Notes: generated by a model from the sequence alone, not told the origin. A stretch of DNA of 18,060 nucleotides from Curvularia sp. ZM96 (GCA_022457065.1 JAJGBQ010000018.1:1-18060), one strand, 5' to 3'. Shown: positions 1-9,226, counted from the stretch's first letter. Program-made: numbers and translations.

Positions 1-167
1 GTCATTTTGAAAACGCTGTAGCAAAACTGCAACAGGGTGTTCTTAAACCGCTGCGAAAGCTATGCGGCGTGCCGTGTAATTTTAATGCCACAGAGCTAGA
101 AATGCCAGTATTCAATGTTACTTATTGCTTAGAATTGAAATAATATACCAAATTCGGCCAGGTCGCC
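1..167. other. AT-rich intergenic edge, no gene seen
   Basis: This stretch is clearly richer in A and T than the GC-rich remainder of the window and lies beyond the stop codon of the M23 peptidase gene. I see no ORF longer than a dozen or so codons and no RNA gene. Positions 16-35 hold an imperfect palindrome, arms CTGTAGCA and TGCAACAG around a four-base loop, with seven of eight pairs matching. The same bases can be read as two CTG-led half-sites separated by AAAA. A shorter pairing joins TTCAAT (111-116) and ATTGAA (134-139). It may hold a promoter for a gene off the left edge or a transcription end, but neither is shown. Confidence 0.5.
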
Positions 168-975
168 TCATTGCGCCCCCGCCAGCAACAGCGGGTCGAT
201 CCGGGCGTCGTTCCACTTCATGCTCCAGTGGAGATGCGGGCCGGTGGCGCGCCCGCCGCGCCGATGCGTTGCCCTTGTTGCCTGTCCGGGACTCACGTCG
301 ATCCGCGACAGGTGCAGAAACGCGCTGTTGAGGCCGTGGCCGGTCGATCATCAGCAGATGCCCTCCAGCGTGAAGGGCTTGTCCGCCACGAGGATCACCA
401 CGTCGGCCGGGGCGACGACAGGCTCCCCTGTCGCGCCCGCCACGTCCACGCCGCTGTGATAGGCGCCGGGCGTGCCCTGATAGCATGCGCTGCGCGCCGA
501 ACAGGCCGGAGATGCGGCCCCGGCGCGGCCAGATGAACGGCTGCCGCCAGCCCCGCGTCCGTCACCGTGCGGGCGGCGGCGATGCGCTCCAGTTCGGCTT
601 GCGGATCGCCATGAAGGCTTCCGTGCTTTCGTGGGACGCATGGGGGCGTTGATGCGCTCCAGACGCCAGGCGCGCGGCGCGATGGTGAGCGGGCGCTCCA
701 TGACGCGCGCCATCGGCGAGGCGCGGTGAGGCGTGCCTGCGGGCCTGCGTCGCGATCGAAGGCGATGAGAAGCGGCCATCGCGCTTCGACGGGGACGGGC
801 TGGCCGTTCAAGCGCAGATCGACCGTTGCCGATGGGGCAGTGCCGAGCATCACCCTGCCCTGCGTCATTTCGCCCGACAAGCGGAAATCGTAAGCGGCGA
901 CGGCAACGATGAGCAGGCGCGGACGGCGCTGCGACCGCGGTCAACGCCAACGCCGCGGCCGCCAGGAAGAATCAT
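168..975 (-). CDS. Secreted M23 family metallopeptidase (frameshifted)
   Basis: Likely a periplasmic peptidoglycan endopeptidase or LytM-like factor of the M23 (lysostaphin/LytM) family. The N-terminus reads as a hydrophobic, alanine-rich signal peptide (ALALTAVAAPSAPA). A middle domain includes VMLGTAPSATVDLRLNGQPV. The C-terminal M23 domain shows the zinc-ligand motif HSGVDVAG (codons at 444-458), EPVVAPAD and HLHWS (codons near 225-236), ending in DPLLLAGAQ and TGA at 168-170. At about 269 codons the length is normal. The start ATG (973-975) overlaps the DUF2093 stop as ATGA, so it is the last gene of the xseA group. The true protein is spread over all three minus frames with roughly eight to ten frame changes. 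The catalytic motifs are legible, so I infer an intact gene with sequence errors. The substrate is unknown. Confidence 0.8.
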
Positions 976-1168
976 CCTTCGCCGCGGGCTTTCAGTTCGG
1001 CGCGGGCGGAGACTTCGGCGCTGGCATAGGGTTCCCGCCGATATGCTCCGCAACGGATTTCGAAGCTGACCGCCCGGTCACCGCGCAGATTACATGATCG
1101 CCCGCCTGCAACACGCGGAAGCTGTAGGGCATATAATGCAGCCGGGCGGCGCGGTCGCGGTTGGACAT
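972..1168 (-). CDS. DUF2093 small protein (frameshifted)
   Basis: A small protein of about 65 codons matching the alphaproteobacterial DUF2093 family as I know it. The N-terminus MSNRDRAARLHYMPYSFRVL continues into GDHVICAVTGR in the open frame. After a frameshift near 1050 the tail reads EPYASAEVSARAELKARGEG before TGA (972-974). The start ATG at 1166-1168 sits inside TGATG with the inferred xseA stop, and its own stop overlaps the next gene's ATG, so it is translationally packed between xseA and the M23 peptidase. The function of the family is unknown to me. No signal peptide or membrane segment is visible. Confidence 0.75.
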
Positions 1169-2667
1169 CAGCATTTCAGGCGCGGTCGCCAGCACGGGCC
1201 AAGGGCCAGGCAGATCCTGTTGCCGGATTTCCTCTGGCTACGCGGTTTGCGGGGCGGGCGGGACGGAATCGATATAGCCGCAGGGGCGGGCTTCGAAGAG
1301 GTGGCGCGCCATCGACGGCGGCGTCCACCTCTCCATCGCGGAAATGGAGCGTGACCTGCCGGCAGCGCGGCGGCGGTCGTCGCGGATCAGGTGGCTGCCC
1401 GCCATGACACGCGCAAACCCGCGCTGGAGCGCCGGTCGGGATCGAGCGAGACGAACAGGCGCGAGAGGCGGTCGAAAGCGGTGGAACGCTCCGCCAGCGC
1501 GCGGGCAAGCTGTCAGGACGCAGCTTCAGGCGGTCCACCCGCTCCTTCGCGCGGCTCACATATTGAGCAGCGCAGCGCCCGTCGTCGGTCGGAGATGCGT
1601 CCGGGCATTGGCAAGGGTGGCGCAGGCCGCTGGCAAGCGCGTCGGAAAGCTGGTCGAGCCGCTGCCGCTGGAAGCGCGAGCAGCGTGTCGGGCGTGGGCA
1701 TGAGCCGCGTTTCGGCATTCCAGCCGCCGCGCCTGCGCCGCGCGCGCTGGATGGCCCGGTCCATGCGGAGGCCCTGTTCGCGCAGCATGGCCAGCAGCTC
1801 GCGCGGACCGGCACGGCCATTTCTGCAGCGGCGGTGGGCGTGGGCGCGCGCATGTCGGCGGCATAATCGTGAAGGGTGGTGTCGGTTTCGTGGCCGACGG
1901 CCGAGATGATCGGGATCGAACATTCCGCCACGGCGCGGACGACGATTTCCTCGTTGAAGCTCCACAGATCCTCGATGGAGCCGCCGCCGCGCGCGACGAT
2001 GACGAGATCGGGTCGCGGCAGCGCGCCACCGGCGGGCATGGCGGAAAAGCCGCGCACGGCACGGGCCACCTGCGCCGCCGCGCCTTCGCCCTGCACCAGC
2101 ACCGGCCAGAGCAGCACATCGGTCGGGCAGCGGTCCGACAGGCGGTGGAGGATGTCGCGGATGACGGCGCCGGTGGGCGAGGTCACGACGCCGATGGTGC
2201 GCGGCATGAAGGGCAAGGGACGTTTACGGTCGCGGTCGAACAGGCCCCTCCCGCCAGTTTCGCCTTGAGCTTTTCGAGGAGCGCCATCAGCGCCCTCCCC
2301 GGCCAGTTCCATCCGGTCGATGACGATCTGATATTTGGAGCGGCCGGGATAGGTGGTGAGCTTGCCGGTGGCGATCACCTCCACCCCGTCCTGCGCGGCG
2401 AAGGCGGGCGGCGCCGCCTTTCCACATCACGCCGTCGATGACGGCATTATCGTCCTTGAGCGCGAGATAGAGGTGGCCGGACGCCGCACGCTTGAAGCGG
2501 AATTTCGCCGCGCAGGCGGACATGGCCGAAACGGTCCTCCACCGTGCGCTTGAGCAGCGAGGACAATTCGCTCACGGACAGCGGCGGCGCGTTGTCCCCC
2601 GCCCGTTCCTCCGCTAACAGGCGACCCGAACTGTCATAGGCATCGAAATCCGGGACATGGGCGACAT
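1168..2667 (-). CDS. xseA: Exodeoxyribonuclease VII large subunit (frameshifted)
   Basis: Large subunit of exonuclease VII, which degrades single-stranded DNA in the cytoplasm together with XseB. The N-terminal OB-fold part reads LSVSELSSLLKRTVEDRFG and, in another frame, HLYLALKDDNAVIDGVMWKG. The catalytic domain is unbroken from about 2246 to 1799 and carries PRTIGVVTSPTGAVIRDIL, ARGGGSIEDLWSFNEE (near 1994-1950) and SAVGHETDTTLHDYAADMRA (near 1904-1845), all hallmarks of the family. About 497 codons is normal. Start: ATG at 2665-2667 has AAGGA five bases upstream (2673-2677), but reaching the conserved frame needs one frameshift; ATG at 2656-2658 is the alternative. The C-terminal part is scrambled by indels. 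The stop chosen is the TGA at 1168-1170 that overlaps the DUF2093 start; as the bases stand, one frame runs to 1176. No xseB is in the window. Confidence 0.9.
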
Positions 2668-3927
2668 GAACATCCTTCTGCTTCGGCGGCGGCGGCCGCG
2701 AACATGCGCTGGCGTGGAAGCTGGCGCAATCGCCGCGCCTCAAAACATTGTATGCCGCGCCGGGCAATCCGGGCATAGCGCAGCATGCGACGCTGGTCGA
2801 CCTCGACGCGAAGGATCATCGCGCGGTCGTCGATTTCTGCATCCGCCATTCCATCGGGCTGGTGGTGATCGGCCCGAAGCGCGCTGGTCGATGGCCTTGC
2901 CGACAATCTGCGCGCGACGGGACGCCGGTGTTCGGGCCGGGCAAGAAGGCGGCGCAGCTGGAAGGCTCCAAGGGCTTCACCCAGGATCTGTGCAAGCGCG
3001 CGAATATCCCCACCGCCGCCTATGAACGCGTGACCGGCAAGGACGGCGCGATCGCGGCGCTGGACGATTTCGCGCTGCCGGTGGTCATCAGGCCGAAGGC
3101 CTGGCGGCAAGGGGCGTCATCATCGCGGAGACGCGGGAGGAGGCGCTGGAGGCGCTGGACACCATGTTTTCCGGCGCGTTCGGCGCGGCGGCGAGGAAGT
3201 GGTGCTGGAGGAATATATGCGCGGCGAGGAAGCGAGCTTTGCGTTGACGGACGGGAGCGCGATCCTGCCCTTCGGCTCCGCACAGGATCACAAGCGGGTG
3301 GGCGATGGCGACACCGGACCGAACACGGGTGGCATGGGCGCCTACAGCCCGGCGCGGGTGCTGACGGCGGAGCTGAGCAGCAGGTGATGGAACGGATCAT
3401 CCGCCGACCGGAGACGCTGGCCGCCGAGGGGACGCCTATTCGGGCGTGCTCTATGCCGGGCTGATGCTGACGCCGACGAAGGTCGAAGCTGATCGAATAT
3501 AATGCCCGGTTCGGCGATCCGGAATGTCAGGTGCTGATGATGCGCTTCGACGGCGATCTGGTGGAATTGCTGCTGGCGGTCGCGGACGGAACGCTGGCCG
3601 ATCAGGGTCCGGTGGAACTGGCGGATCGCACCGCGCTCACCATCGTCATGGCGGCAAACGGCTATCCGGGGACACCGGAAAAGGGCGGCGTCATCACCGG
3701 ATCGACGCGGCGCAGGCAGGCGGCGCGGGTTTTCCATGCGGGCACGGCACGGCGAGGACGGCGCGATCGTCGCGACGGGCGGCCGCGTGCTGAACGCCAC
3801 GGCGACGGGGCAAAGCGCGAGGCGCGGTGCGTTGGCCTATGCGGCGGTGACGCGATCGACTTTCCGACCGGCTTTTGCCGCCGCGATATCGGCTGGCGGG
3901 AAGTCGCGCGCGAGGAAAGCGGCCTGA
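2666..3927 (+). CDS. purD: Phosphoribosylamine--glycine ligase (frameshifted)
   Basis: GAR synthetase, the ATP-grasp ligase joining phosphoribosylamine and glycine in de novo purine synthesis. The start MNILLL is followed by the expected glycine-rich loop, thrown out of frame by what looks like one extra base near 2684. Legible family blocks are YAAPGNPGIAQHATLVDLD (from 2751), FGPGKKAAQLEGSKGFTQDL, VVLEEYMRGEEASFALTDGS (from about 3199), GPNTGGMGAYSPARVLTAEL (about 3318-3375), EYNARFGDPECQVLMMRFDG (about 3497-3555) and the C-terminal block FPTGFCRRDIGWREVAREES. Length (~420 codons) is typical. Frame changes occur near 2880, 3095, 3190, 3385, 3440, 3485, 3705 and 3750-3830. I place the stop at TGA 3925-3927; the last frame would otherwise stay open to 4013. 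It diverges from xseA with essentially no spacer and is followed by a membrane-anchored HhH-like gene. Confidence 0.92.
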
Positions 3928-3980
3928 TCGCCCTTGTCCCACGGGTCAAGCTGCTCTTAAACAGGGTAAAGGGTAGAATG

Positions 3981-3984
3981 GGAG
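3981..3984 (+). promoter_or_regulatory. Ribosome binding site of the 3994 gene
   Basis: GGAG lies nine bases before the ATG at 3994, with a second purine run (GGAAGGG) between them. It supports the chosen start and translation separate from purD. Confidence 0.55.
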
Positions 3985-3993
3985 ACGGAAGGG

Positions 3994-4538
3994 ATGCAGG
4001 AATTCTTCATTGACTATGGCCTGTGGCTGCTGATCGCTGCTGATCATTATCGGATCGTTTCCTGCTGTCGGGCAGGCAGAAGGCGGATCAGGCGGACGAT
4101 GCCGCATCCACCGCGCCGGTCGAGCAGAAACCGGCGTCGCTGGCTTCAACGCCACCGCCTCCGCGCCGAAGGCCGTGGCGTGCCGGTGCCGATGGTGCCG
4201 GTGGATGTCGAAGCATCATCCCAGCCGTGCCGGAAACCGAGCCCGTCGCCGCGCCGGTAGAAGCGCCGCCCGTCGTCCCGGTATCGCCCGCCGTCACCGC
4301 GCCGTCCAAAGGACCGACGATCTGCTCAAGCTCAGCGGCGCGGGCCGCTCAACATGCTGCTGATCGAACTGGGGTCACGCGCGCCCCGATCGCGCGTGGA
4401 CCGATGCCGATCTCGCCGCGATCGACGCCTGCTGGGTATTTCAAGGGCCGTCCCGTGCGCGACCAGTGGATCGACCAGGCGAAATATCTCGCCGCCGGGG
4501 ACGTTGCCGGGTTCGAGGCCAAATACGGCAAGATCTAA
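3994..4538 (+). CDS. Single-TM protein with C-terminal helix-hairpin-helix-like domain (frameshifted)
   Basis: About 181 codons of unknown function. It opens MQEFFIDYGLWLLIA and, after a frameshift near 4040, continues as a hydrophobic run suggesting one N-terminal membrane anchor. A proline/alanine-rich low-complexity linker follows (APVEAPPVVPVSPAVTAPSK in the open frame). The C-terminal ~75 residues, rebuilt across two or three frameshifts between 4310 and 4440, read DLLKLSGAG, then LNMLLIELGVTRA, WTDADLAAIDA and FKGRPVRDQWIDQAKYLAAG, ending KYGKI. This resembles the helix-hairpin-helix-like domain (COG3743 type) found in alphaproteobacterial proteins and NuoE extensions. That comparison is from memory. 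Its stop TAA overlaps the stop of the convergent cysQ-like gene. Confidence 0.7.
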
Positions 4539-5306
4539 CGCATCACGCTCAGGTTTGCTGCCCATATTTCCGCGCGCGCGGGCCAGACGCTCTGCCGCCG
4601 CCGCGTGGATGCCGGCGCGGTGCAGAGCAGGCCGAAGGCGGCGGGCCGGGGCTGGTTATAGAATAAAGGCGCGCCCAGCGCATCGGTGACGATCGCGCCG
4701 GCTTCCTGCGCGATAAGGCCAGCGCCGCTATATCCCATTCATTGCCCCATCGCACGGTGGCGACAAGGTCCGCTTCATCCGCCGCGACCATCGCCATACG
4801 CAGCGCGATGCTGTTGGGCTTTTCCACCGTCGCCAGATCGCGGTCGATGCGGGAAGCTGATCGGCGGGCACGCGCGCCCCGCCAGCATCGTGCGCGATCC
4901 AAGTGCAGGCGGACGCCGTTGCGAGTCGCCCCCGCCCTGCCTGCGCGACCCACACCATTGCGCGCGTGCGGCGAGCACCGGCGCGCACCGCGCCATCCTT
5001 CCACCAGGGCGACGGAAACCGCCCAGCCGCGCCGCCCGCGCAGATAATCACGGGTGCGTCGATCGATCGACGACCCAGACGCCGCGATTGGCCGCCGATG
5101 GACGGTGCGGCGGCAGCCCGGACCAGCCCGCCGAAGGACGAGCGCGGAGAGGTTCGCGCGCAGCGGCGTCGAGTTCGATACACGGCGACGGGCTGGCCGG
5201 GTGTCTTTCCCACTGGCGCACCTGCGTATTGCCGCCGGCCCATAGCGCCAGCGCCCGGTCGGCCGCTTGGGACGACCGACACCAGCGCGCCTGATGTTCC
5301 GTTCAC
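4535..5306 (-). CDS. cysQ: 3'(2'),5'-bisphosphate nucleotidase / inositol monophosphatase family (frameshifted)
   Basis: A metal-dependent phosphatase of the inositol monophosphatase superfamily, most like CysQ, which removes the 3'-phosphate from PAP(S). Near 5040-5080 the bases encode VWVVD, then what would be the metal-binding DPIDGT block if two single bases were missing, then RDYLRGR. The second signature reads NEWDIAA, LIAQEAGAIVTDALGAPLF and ends ARAEIWAANLSVMR with TAG (4535-4537). LATVEKPNSIALRMAMVAAD lies between. The upstream LSEE-type metal motif (about 5095-5150) is not legible. About 257 codons is normal. The start GTG (5304-5306) overlaps the pmbA stop as GTGA, so it is probably the last gene of a mutY-nudC-pmbA-cysQ unit. 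The substrate could instead be an inositol phosphate. Confidence 0.82.
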
Positions 5307-6593
5307 CCCGGCAACGTCATCCCGTCGATGCCAGGGTGGCACGTTAATGGCGATAGCTGAGGTCGCTTTGCCAGTCAGGGCGCATCATATCCTTCAAATT
5401 GCCCGCGATGGTGACGACACCGCCTGCGTCACCGCGCCATTTTCGATGAGGAAGCCCGCAGCGCCCCGGCTATAGTCGCCGGTCACGCCGTTGACGCCCA
5501 TGCCGATCAGTTCTGTGACGTAAAGGCGCGCTTCACGTCCGCCATCAGGTCGCGCCGCAATGGCGCCCGGTTCCCGGCGGACGTTGGAGACGCCTGCGCC
5601 TGGCGCGCCCGCTCCATTGGCATGGCCGGTCGGTTCGAGGCCAAGCTGTCGGGCCGACGCGCTGTCGAGCAGCCAGCCAGTCAGGACCCCCGCGTCGATC
5701 AGGGCGCGGCGTTCGACGGGAAGCCCCTCCCCATCGAAGGGCCGCGACCGCAGGCCGCGCTGGGCGCAGTCGATCGTCGATGAGGGACGCGAATCGAACA
5801 ATGTCGCCCAGCTGTCGAGCAGGAAGCTGACCGGCGGGCGATGGCCGGACCGACGATGCCGCCGATCAGGTGCCCGACGAGGCCGACCCCACGCGGGGAT
5901 CGAAGATGATGGGCAGCATGCCGCTTTGATACGGAGAGGGGTTGAGGCGGGCGACGGGCGACACCCGCGCGCGGCCGACTCCTCCGCATGGTCGATCTTC
6001 GATGGTGGCGCTGTGGCTGGCGATGGTCGCGCTGCATGTCCGCGCCGGTGCCCGCGAGCACGCTGGCCCAGGTGGAATGGCTGGTGCCCGCATAGGCCCC
6101 CGCAAAGCCATGGCTGGTGGCAAGCGCCATCTGGCTGCCCATTAGCAGCGCCGCCGCCTTCGCTGTTGGTGATGCCGGGGATGGTGCGGGCCGCTCCTCC
6201 ACGACCAGCGCGCGTTCGCGCAGGGCGGCAGGTTCCGGCTCCTCCTCATCTACGAGATCGAGATGGGGCAGGTGCGGAGCAGGCGGTCTTCGGGGCGAGA
6301 CCGGCATAGGGTCGTCGGGCGCTCGCGGGCCATGGCGATGCAGCCTGACCAGCGTGCCGAGCGTCGCGGGGTTCATGTCCGACCCGGAAATGCTCGCGAA
6401 CGCTGGCCCACGAAGACACGCAGGCCGATTTCCTCGCCTTCGAGCGTTCCACATCCTCCAGTTCGCCCAGACGCACCGACACGGTGGTCGATGCGTTGCA
6501 GGCATAGATGGCGTCCGCCGCATCCGCGCCCGCCCGGCGCGCAGCCGTCACCAGATCCTGCGCGCGCGACTGGGCTTCTTCGAGGCTGAGCAT
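5303..6593 (-). CDS. pmbA: TldE/PmbA metallopeptidase family protein (frameshifted)
   Basis: Member of the TldD/PmbA (U62) family. In E. coli the TldD-TldE pair is linked to microcin B17 maturation and proteolysis; TldE lacks the catalytic motif. The start MLSLEEAQSRAQDLVTAARR is intact at 6593. Further blocks are ASTTVSVRLGELEDVERS, GSDMNPATLGTLV, LLMGSQMALATSHGFAGAY, ARLNPSPYQSGMLPIIFDPR, LVGHLIGGIVGPAIA and, in one unbroken frame, LIDAGVLTGWLLDSASARQL followed by GVNGVTGDYSRGAAGFLIEN. The tail reads NVP then, after one missing base near 5334, IDGMTLPG and TGA (5303-5305). Roughly 430 codons fits the family. tldD is not in the window. It lies 41 bases downstream of nudC and overlaps the cysQ-like start. 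Confidence 0.88.
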
Positions 6594-6634
6594 GGAGGAG
6601 AGACGATCCTGAAAGATGGAAAACAGGTTTCGGC

Positions 6635-7526
6635 TTACGCGCTTGCCCGCGCGGGCGGCAACGTGCGCGAGCCAGTGATCGAGCAGATGCTGCGCGACCG
6701 CCATCGGCGGCGGGGTCAGAGTTCGGTGCGTCGGGCCGCCCTTCCAGAGCGGCGTGAACCTGATCGGCGTCGCACCAGATGGCGTCCTTCTATCTCCGTC
6801 TGGTCGAGCGTCAGCGCATCGTCATCGGCCTGCGCCATGCAGGCGATCATCAGGGTTGAGGGGAAGGGTGGCCGTCATGACATAGCGGATCGAATGGACG
6901 GTGACGCCCGCTTCTTCCTTGAGCTCGCGGCGACCGCTTCCTCGATCGTTTCCGCCCGGTTCAAGGAACCCGGCGAGCGCGAATAACGGGGGCCAGCGAT
7001 GCTGGCGACCGACAAGGACGCGGCCGCGATGTTCGGCCAGCATGATGACGACCGGATCGACGCGGGGAAATGTTCGGTATCGCAACCCTTGCACTGACGC
7101 GCCCAGCCGCCCTTGCGGCACGGTAGGCGAACCGCAGGCCGCGCAAAAATGGCGGGCATGCCAGTCGACCAGGCTGCGCGCGCCGGCATAAAGCGCGGCT
7201 GATCGGGGAGACTTGTTCACGACGGCGCGCTGCGGGCCGAAGGCGGAAGCTGCCAGCCGCCCGGTCGATCAGGCGCGCGCGAAAATCGGTATGCGGGCGG
7301 GACTGACGCCGAGCAGGACATAATCCTCCATCACGGCGCCGGGAGGCAGCGGTTCCATGGCGAGCGCGCCGTCCACGACCACAGGATCGAGGCCGTCCAG
7401 ACGCAAAGAGCCGCGGGGTCGGCGAAGGTTTTGGCCAGCAGCGCGGAATGAGCGAATTTCGTCGACGCGGTCCAGCCTGCTGCCGACATAGCCGGGCAGC
7501 GGCTTTTCCAGGTCAGAGCCATGCAT
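6635..7526 (-). CDS. nudC: NAD(+) diphosphatase, Nudix family (frameshifted)
   Basis: NADH/NAD+ pyrophosphatase that cleaves NAD(H) to NMN(H) and AMP; E. coli NudC also removes NAD caps from RNA. The N-terminal part reads GYVGSRLDRVDEIR, LLAKTFADPAA and DYVLLGVSPARIPIFAR. The zinc ribbon starts FCAACGSPTV and its second CxxC half (QCKGCDTEHFP) lies in another frame. Then come RVDPVVIMLAEHRGRVLVGR and the Nudix box, GFLEPG then RELKEEAGVTVHSIRYV. The C-terminus reads LTLDQTEIEDA and MAVAQHLLDHWLAHVAAR. The start ATG at 7526 has AGGAG ten bases upstream (7537-7541). The stop is inferred as TAA at 6635-6637, since the open frame runs on into pmbA. The SQPWPFP signature expected after RYV is not readable (see findings). 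It overlaps the end of mutY. Confidence 0.87.
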
Positions 7527-8554
7527 TCTGGGTCGTCTCCTGATCGCCGCATCGGCCGCGCGGCGGAAAAGCGTGGGGAGGCCAGCCTGCTCCAGCGTGC
7601 CGGCTGCCACCATTCACCCTGCCCCGGCGGAACGCAATCCCCGTTCACACGAGCGACATGCACCATGAGGTCAAGCGAAAATGGGTAAGACATGGGTGAC
7701 GGGATCGGCAAGGGCGCTCCAGCGGGCGGCGAGCGGCGGGATCGCGGCGGGCGCGGCCGCGCTCCAGTCCGAGGACGGCAAGGCGCGCACCGCCGAGCAG
7801 GCCTTTGTCCGCGGCGGACCAGCCGACATGGCCGTCCGCCCGCTCAATCCACCAAACATGGCCATGGCGATGGGGTCTGGCCTTTTTCGCGGCCTTGACC
7901 GGGAAGGTGATCGGCGGTGAGGAAGGCCGCGCAATCCTCCCGCGGCGCAAATGCCGCAGGCGGGGTTGCGAGGCGTGCAGATGGTTGCGCCCAGGTCCAT
8001 CATCGCCTGTGCGAAATCGCCTGCGCGAGCGTCCGGCGTGATCCTGTCGGCGGCGGCGCGATTTCCGCCGGGCAGCAGGGAGCGGCGTGCCGATGGCGAA
8101 GAGGCGGGCGACGACGCGCCGACATTGGCATCCACCACCGCGCGGCGGCGGAAGGCGATGGCGGCGACGGCGGCGGCGGTATAGGCCCCCATCCCCGGTA
8201 GGCGCGCCCTTCCTCCGTATCGGGGAAGGTTCCGCCATGATCGCGGGCGACGGCGCGAGCGCAGGCGAGCAGGTGAGCGCGGGCATAATAGCCAAGGCCC
8301 GCCTGCGGCCATCACCTCCGCATCGTCCGCCGCCGCCAGATCGGCAACGGTCGGCCATCGATCGGTAAAGCGAGCGAAAAATACGATGACGGCGGCCACG
8401 GTCGTCTGTTGCAGCATGATTTCCGACAGCCAGACGCGATAGGGATCGGCGGCTTTCGATCCGGGCGGCGCGCGCCATGGCAGGCGGCGGGCGTGGACGT
8501 CGTAATGCGCGAGGAGGTTCTTTCGCGATTTTCCTGTTGCTGCTCGACGCGCAT
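7513..8554 (-). CDS. mutY: A/G-specific adenine glycosylase (frameshifted)
   Basis: MutY removes adenine mispaired with 8-oxoguanine. Rebuilt across frames: MRVEQQQENRE at the start, WLSEIMLQQTTVAAVIVFFA, FTDRWPTVADLAAADDAEVM, the helix-hairpin-helix LPGMGAYTAAAVAAIAF (from about 8201) and VVDANV with the catalytic aspartate (about 8138-8121). DFAQAMMDLGATIC then begins the iron-sulphur cluster segment CTPRNPACGIC (7979-7947), whose last cysteines fall in a shifted frame. The C-terminal MutT-like domain shows KKARPHRHGHVWWIERADGH and ends GLPTLFRRAADAAIRRR. About 347 codons is usual. The stop is uncertain: a TGA at 7513-7515 in the third frame would give a short overlap with nudC. It is the first gene of its group and diverges from dciA with a 26-base gap. 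Confidence 0.9.
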
Positions 8555-8580
8555 GGCGGCGCTATGCCATTAAGCGAGGC
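8555..8580. promoter_or_regulatory. mutY/dciA divergent start region
   Basis: Only 26 bases separate the two divergent start codons, so promoters for both directions must overlap here or lie inside the opposite gene. No convincing -35/-10 pair is visible, and neither start has a well-spaced Shine-Dalgarno sequence. Confidence 0.35.
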
Positions 8581-9105
8581 ATGACGGAACGTCCCGCAGC
8601 ACCAAAGCGAATCGCGCCGAAGCGGCGGCGGAACGTCCGCGTGGGCGGCCCGCGGCAGATCGCGGACCTTATGCCCGACATCGGACGGGCGGCTTTCTGC
8701 AAGTTCGGTTTCGTGCAGTCGAGCGTCGTCACCCGCTGGGCGGAGATCGTGGGGCCGCATTATGCGGATATTTCCGTCCGATCGATTCGCTTCCCGGTGG
8801 GCAGGCGGGCGGGACGCTGCAACTGACGGTCATGAGCGGCCATGCGCCGATGATGCAGCATGTGATGCCCGACATCATCGAACGGGTGAACCGCTTCTTC
8901 GGCTATAATGCCGTCGCGTCGGCGATGAAGCAGGGGCAGGTGCGGCCCGCCAAGCCGGAACGCCGCCCGCCGCCGCAACCTGAAGCCCCTGCCGATGGAA
9001 CTGGGCGATCTGCTGCGGGACATTGGCGATCCGGAATTGCGCGCGGTGCTCGAATCGCTGGCGCAGGGGATTGCCAATACGAGCGGTTTGCTCAAGATCA
9101 GCTAG
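8581..9105 (+). CDS. dciA: DciA-type DUF721 protein, helicase-loading factor (frameshifted)
   Basis: A DUF721 (DciA) family protein; DciA acts with the replicative helicase DnaB in bacteria lacking DnaC. The first ~65 codons are in one frame and read RRRNVRVGGPRQIADLMPDI, then CKFGFVQSSVVTRWAEIVGP and HYADIS, typical of the domain. After a frameshift near 8790 the frame from 8832 gives HAPMMQHVMPDIIERVNRFF and GYNAVASAMKQGQVRPAKPE. A further shift near 8980 leads to LKPLPMELGDLLRDI, GDPELRAVLESLAQGIANTS and GLLKIS with TAG (9103-9105). About 175 codons is normal. The basic N-terminus (KRIAPKRRR) could contact DNA. It heads the plus-strand run that ends with smc, though 172 bases separate it from the first thioredoxin gene. 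Confidence 0.85.
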
Positions 9106-9226
9106 AATATGCCCCTATTCAGCTTGGAGCGGGCTGCAATCGGCGCTTTTGCGCTCCCGGTGCTCACATGCTGCAAGCACGCCGCGCGCCGGTTCCCAAA
9201 TCCCTATTTTCGCCACGCCCTAAACT

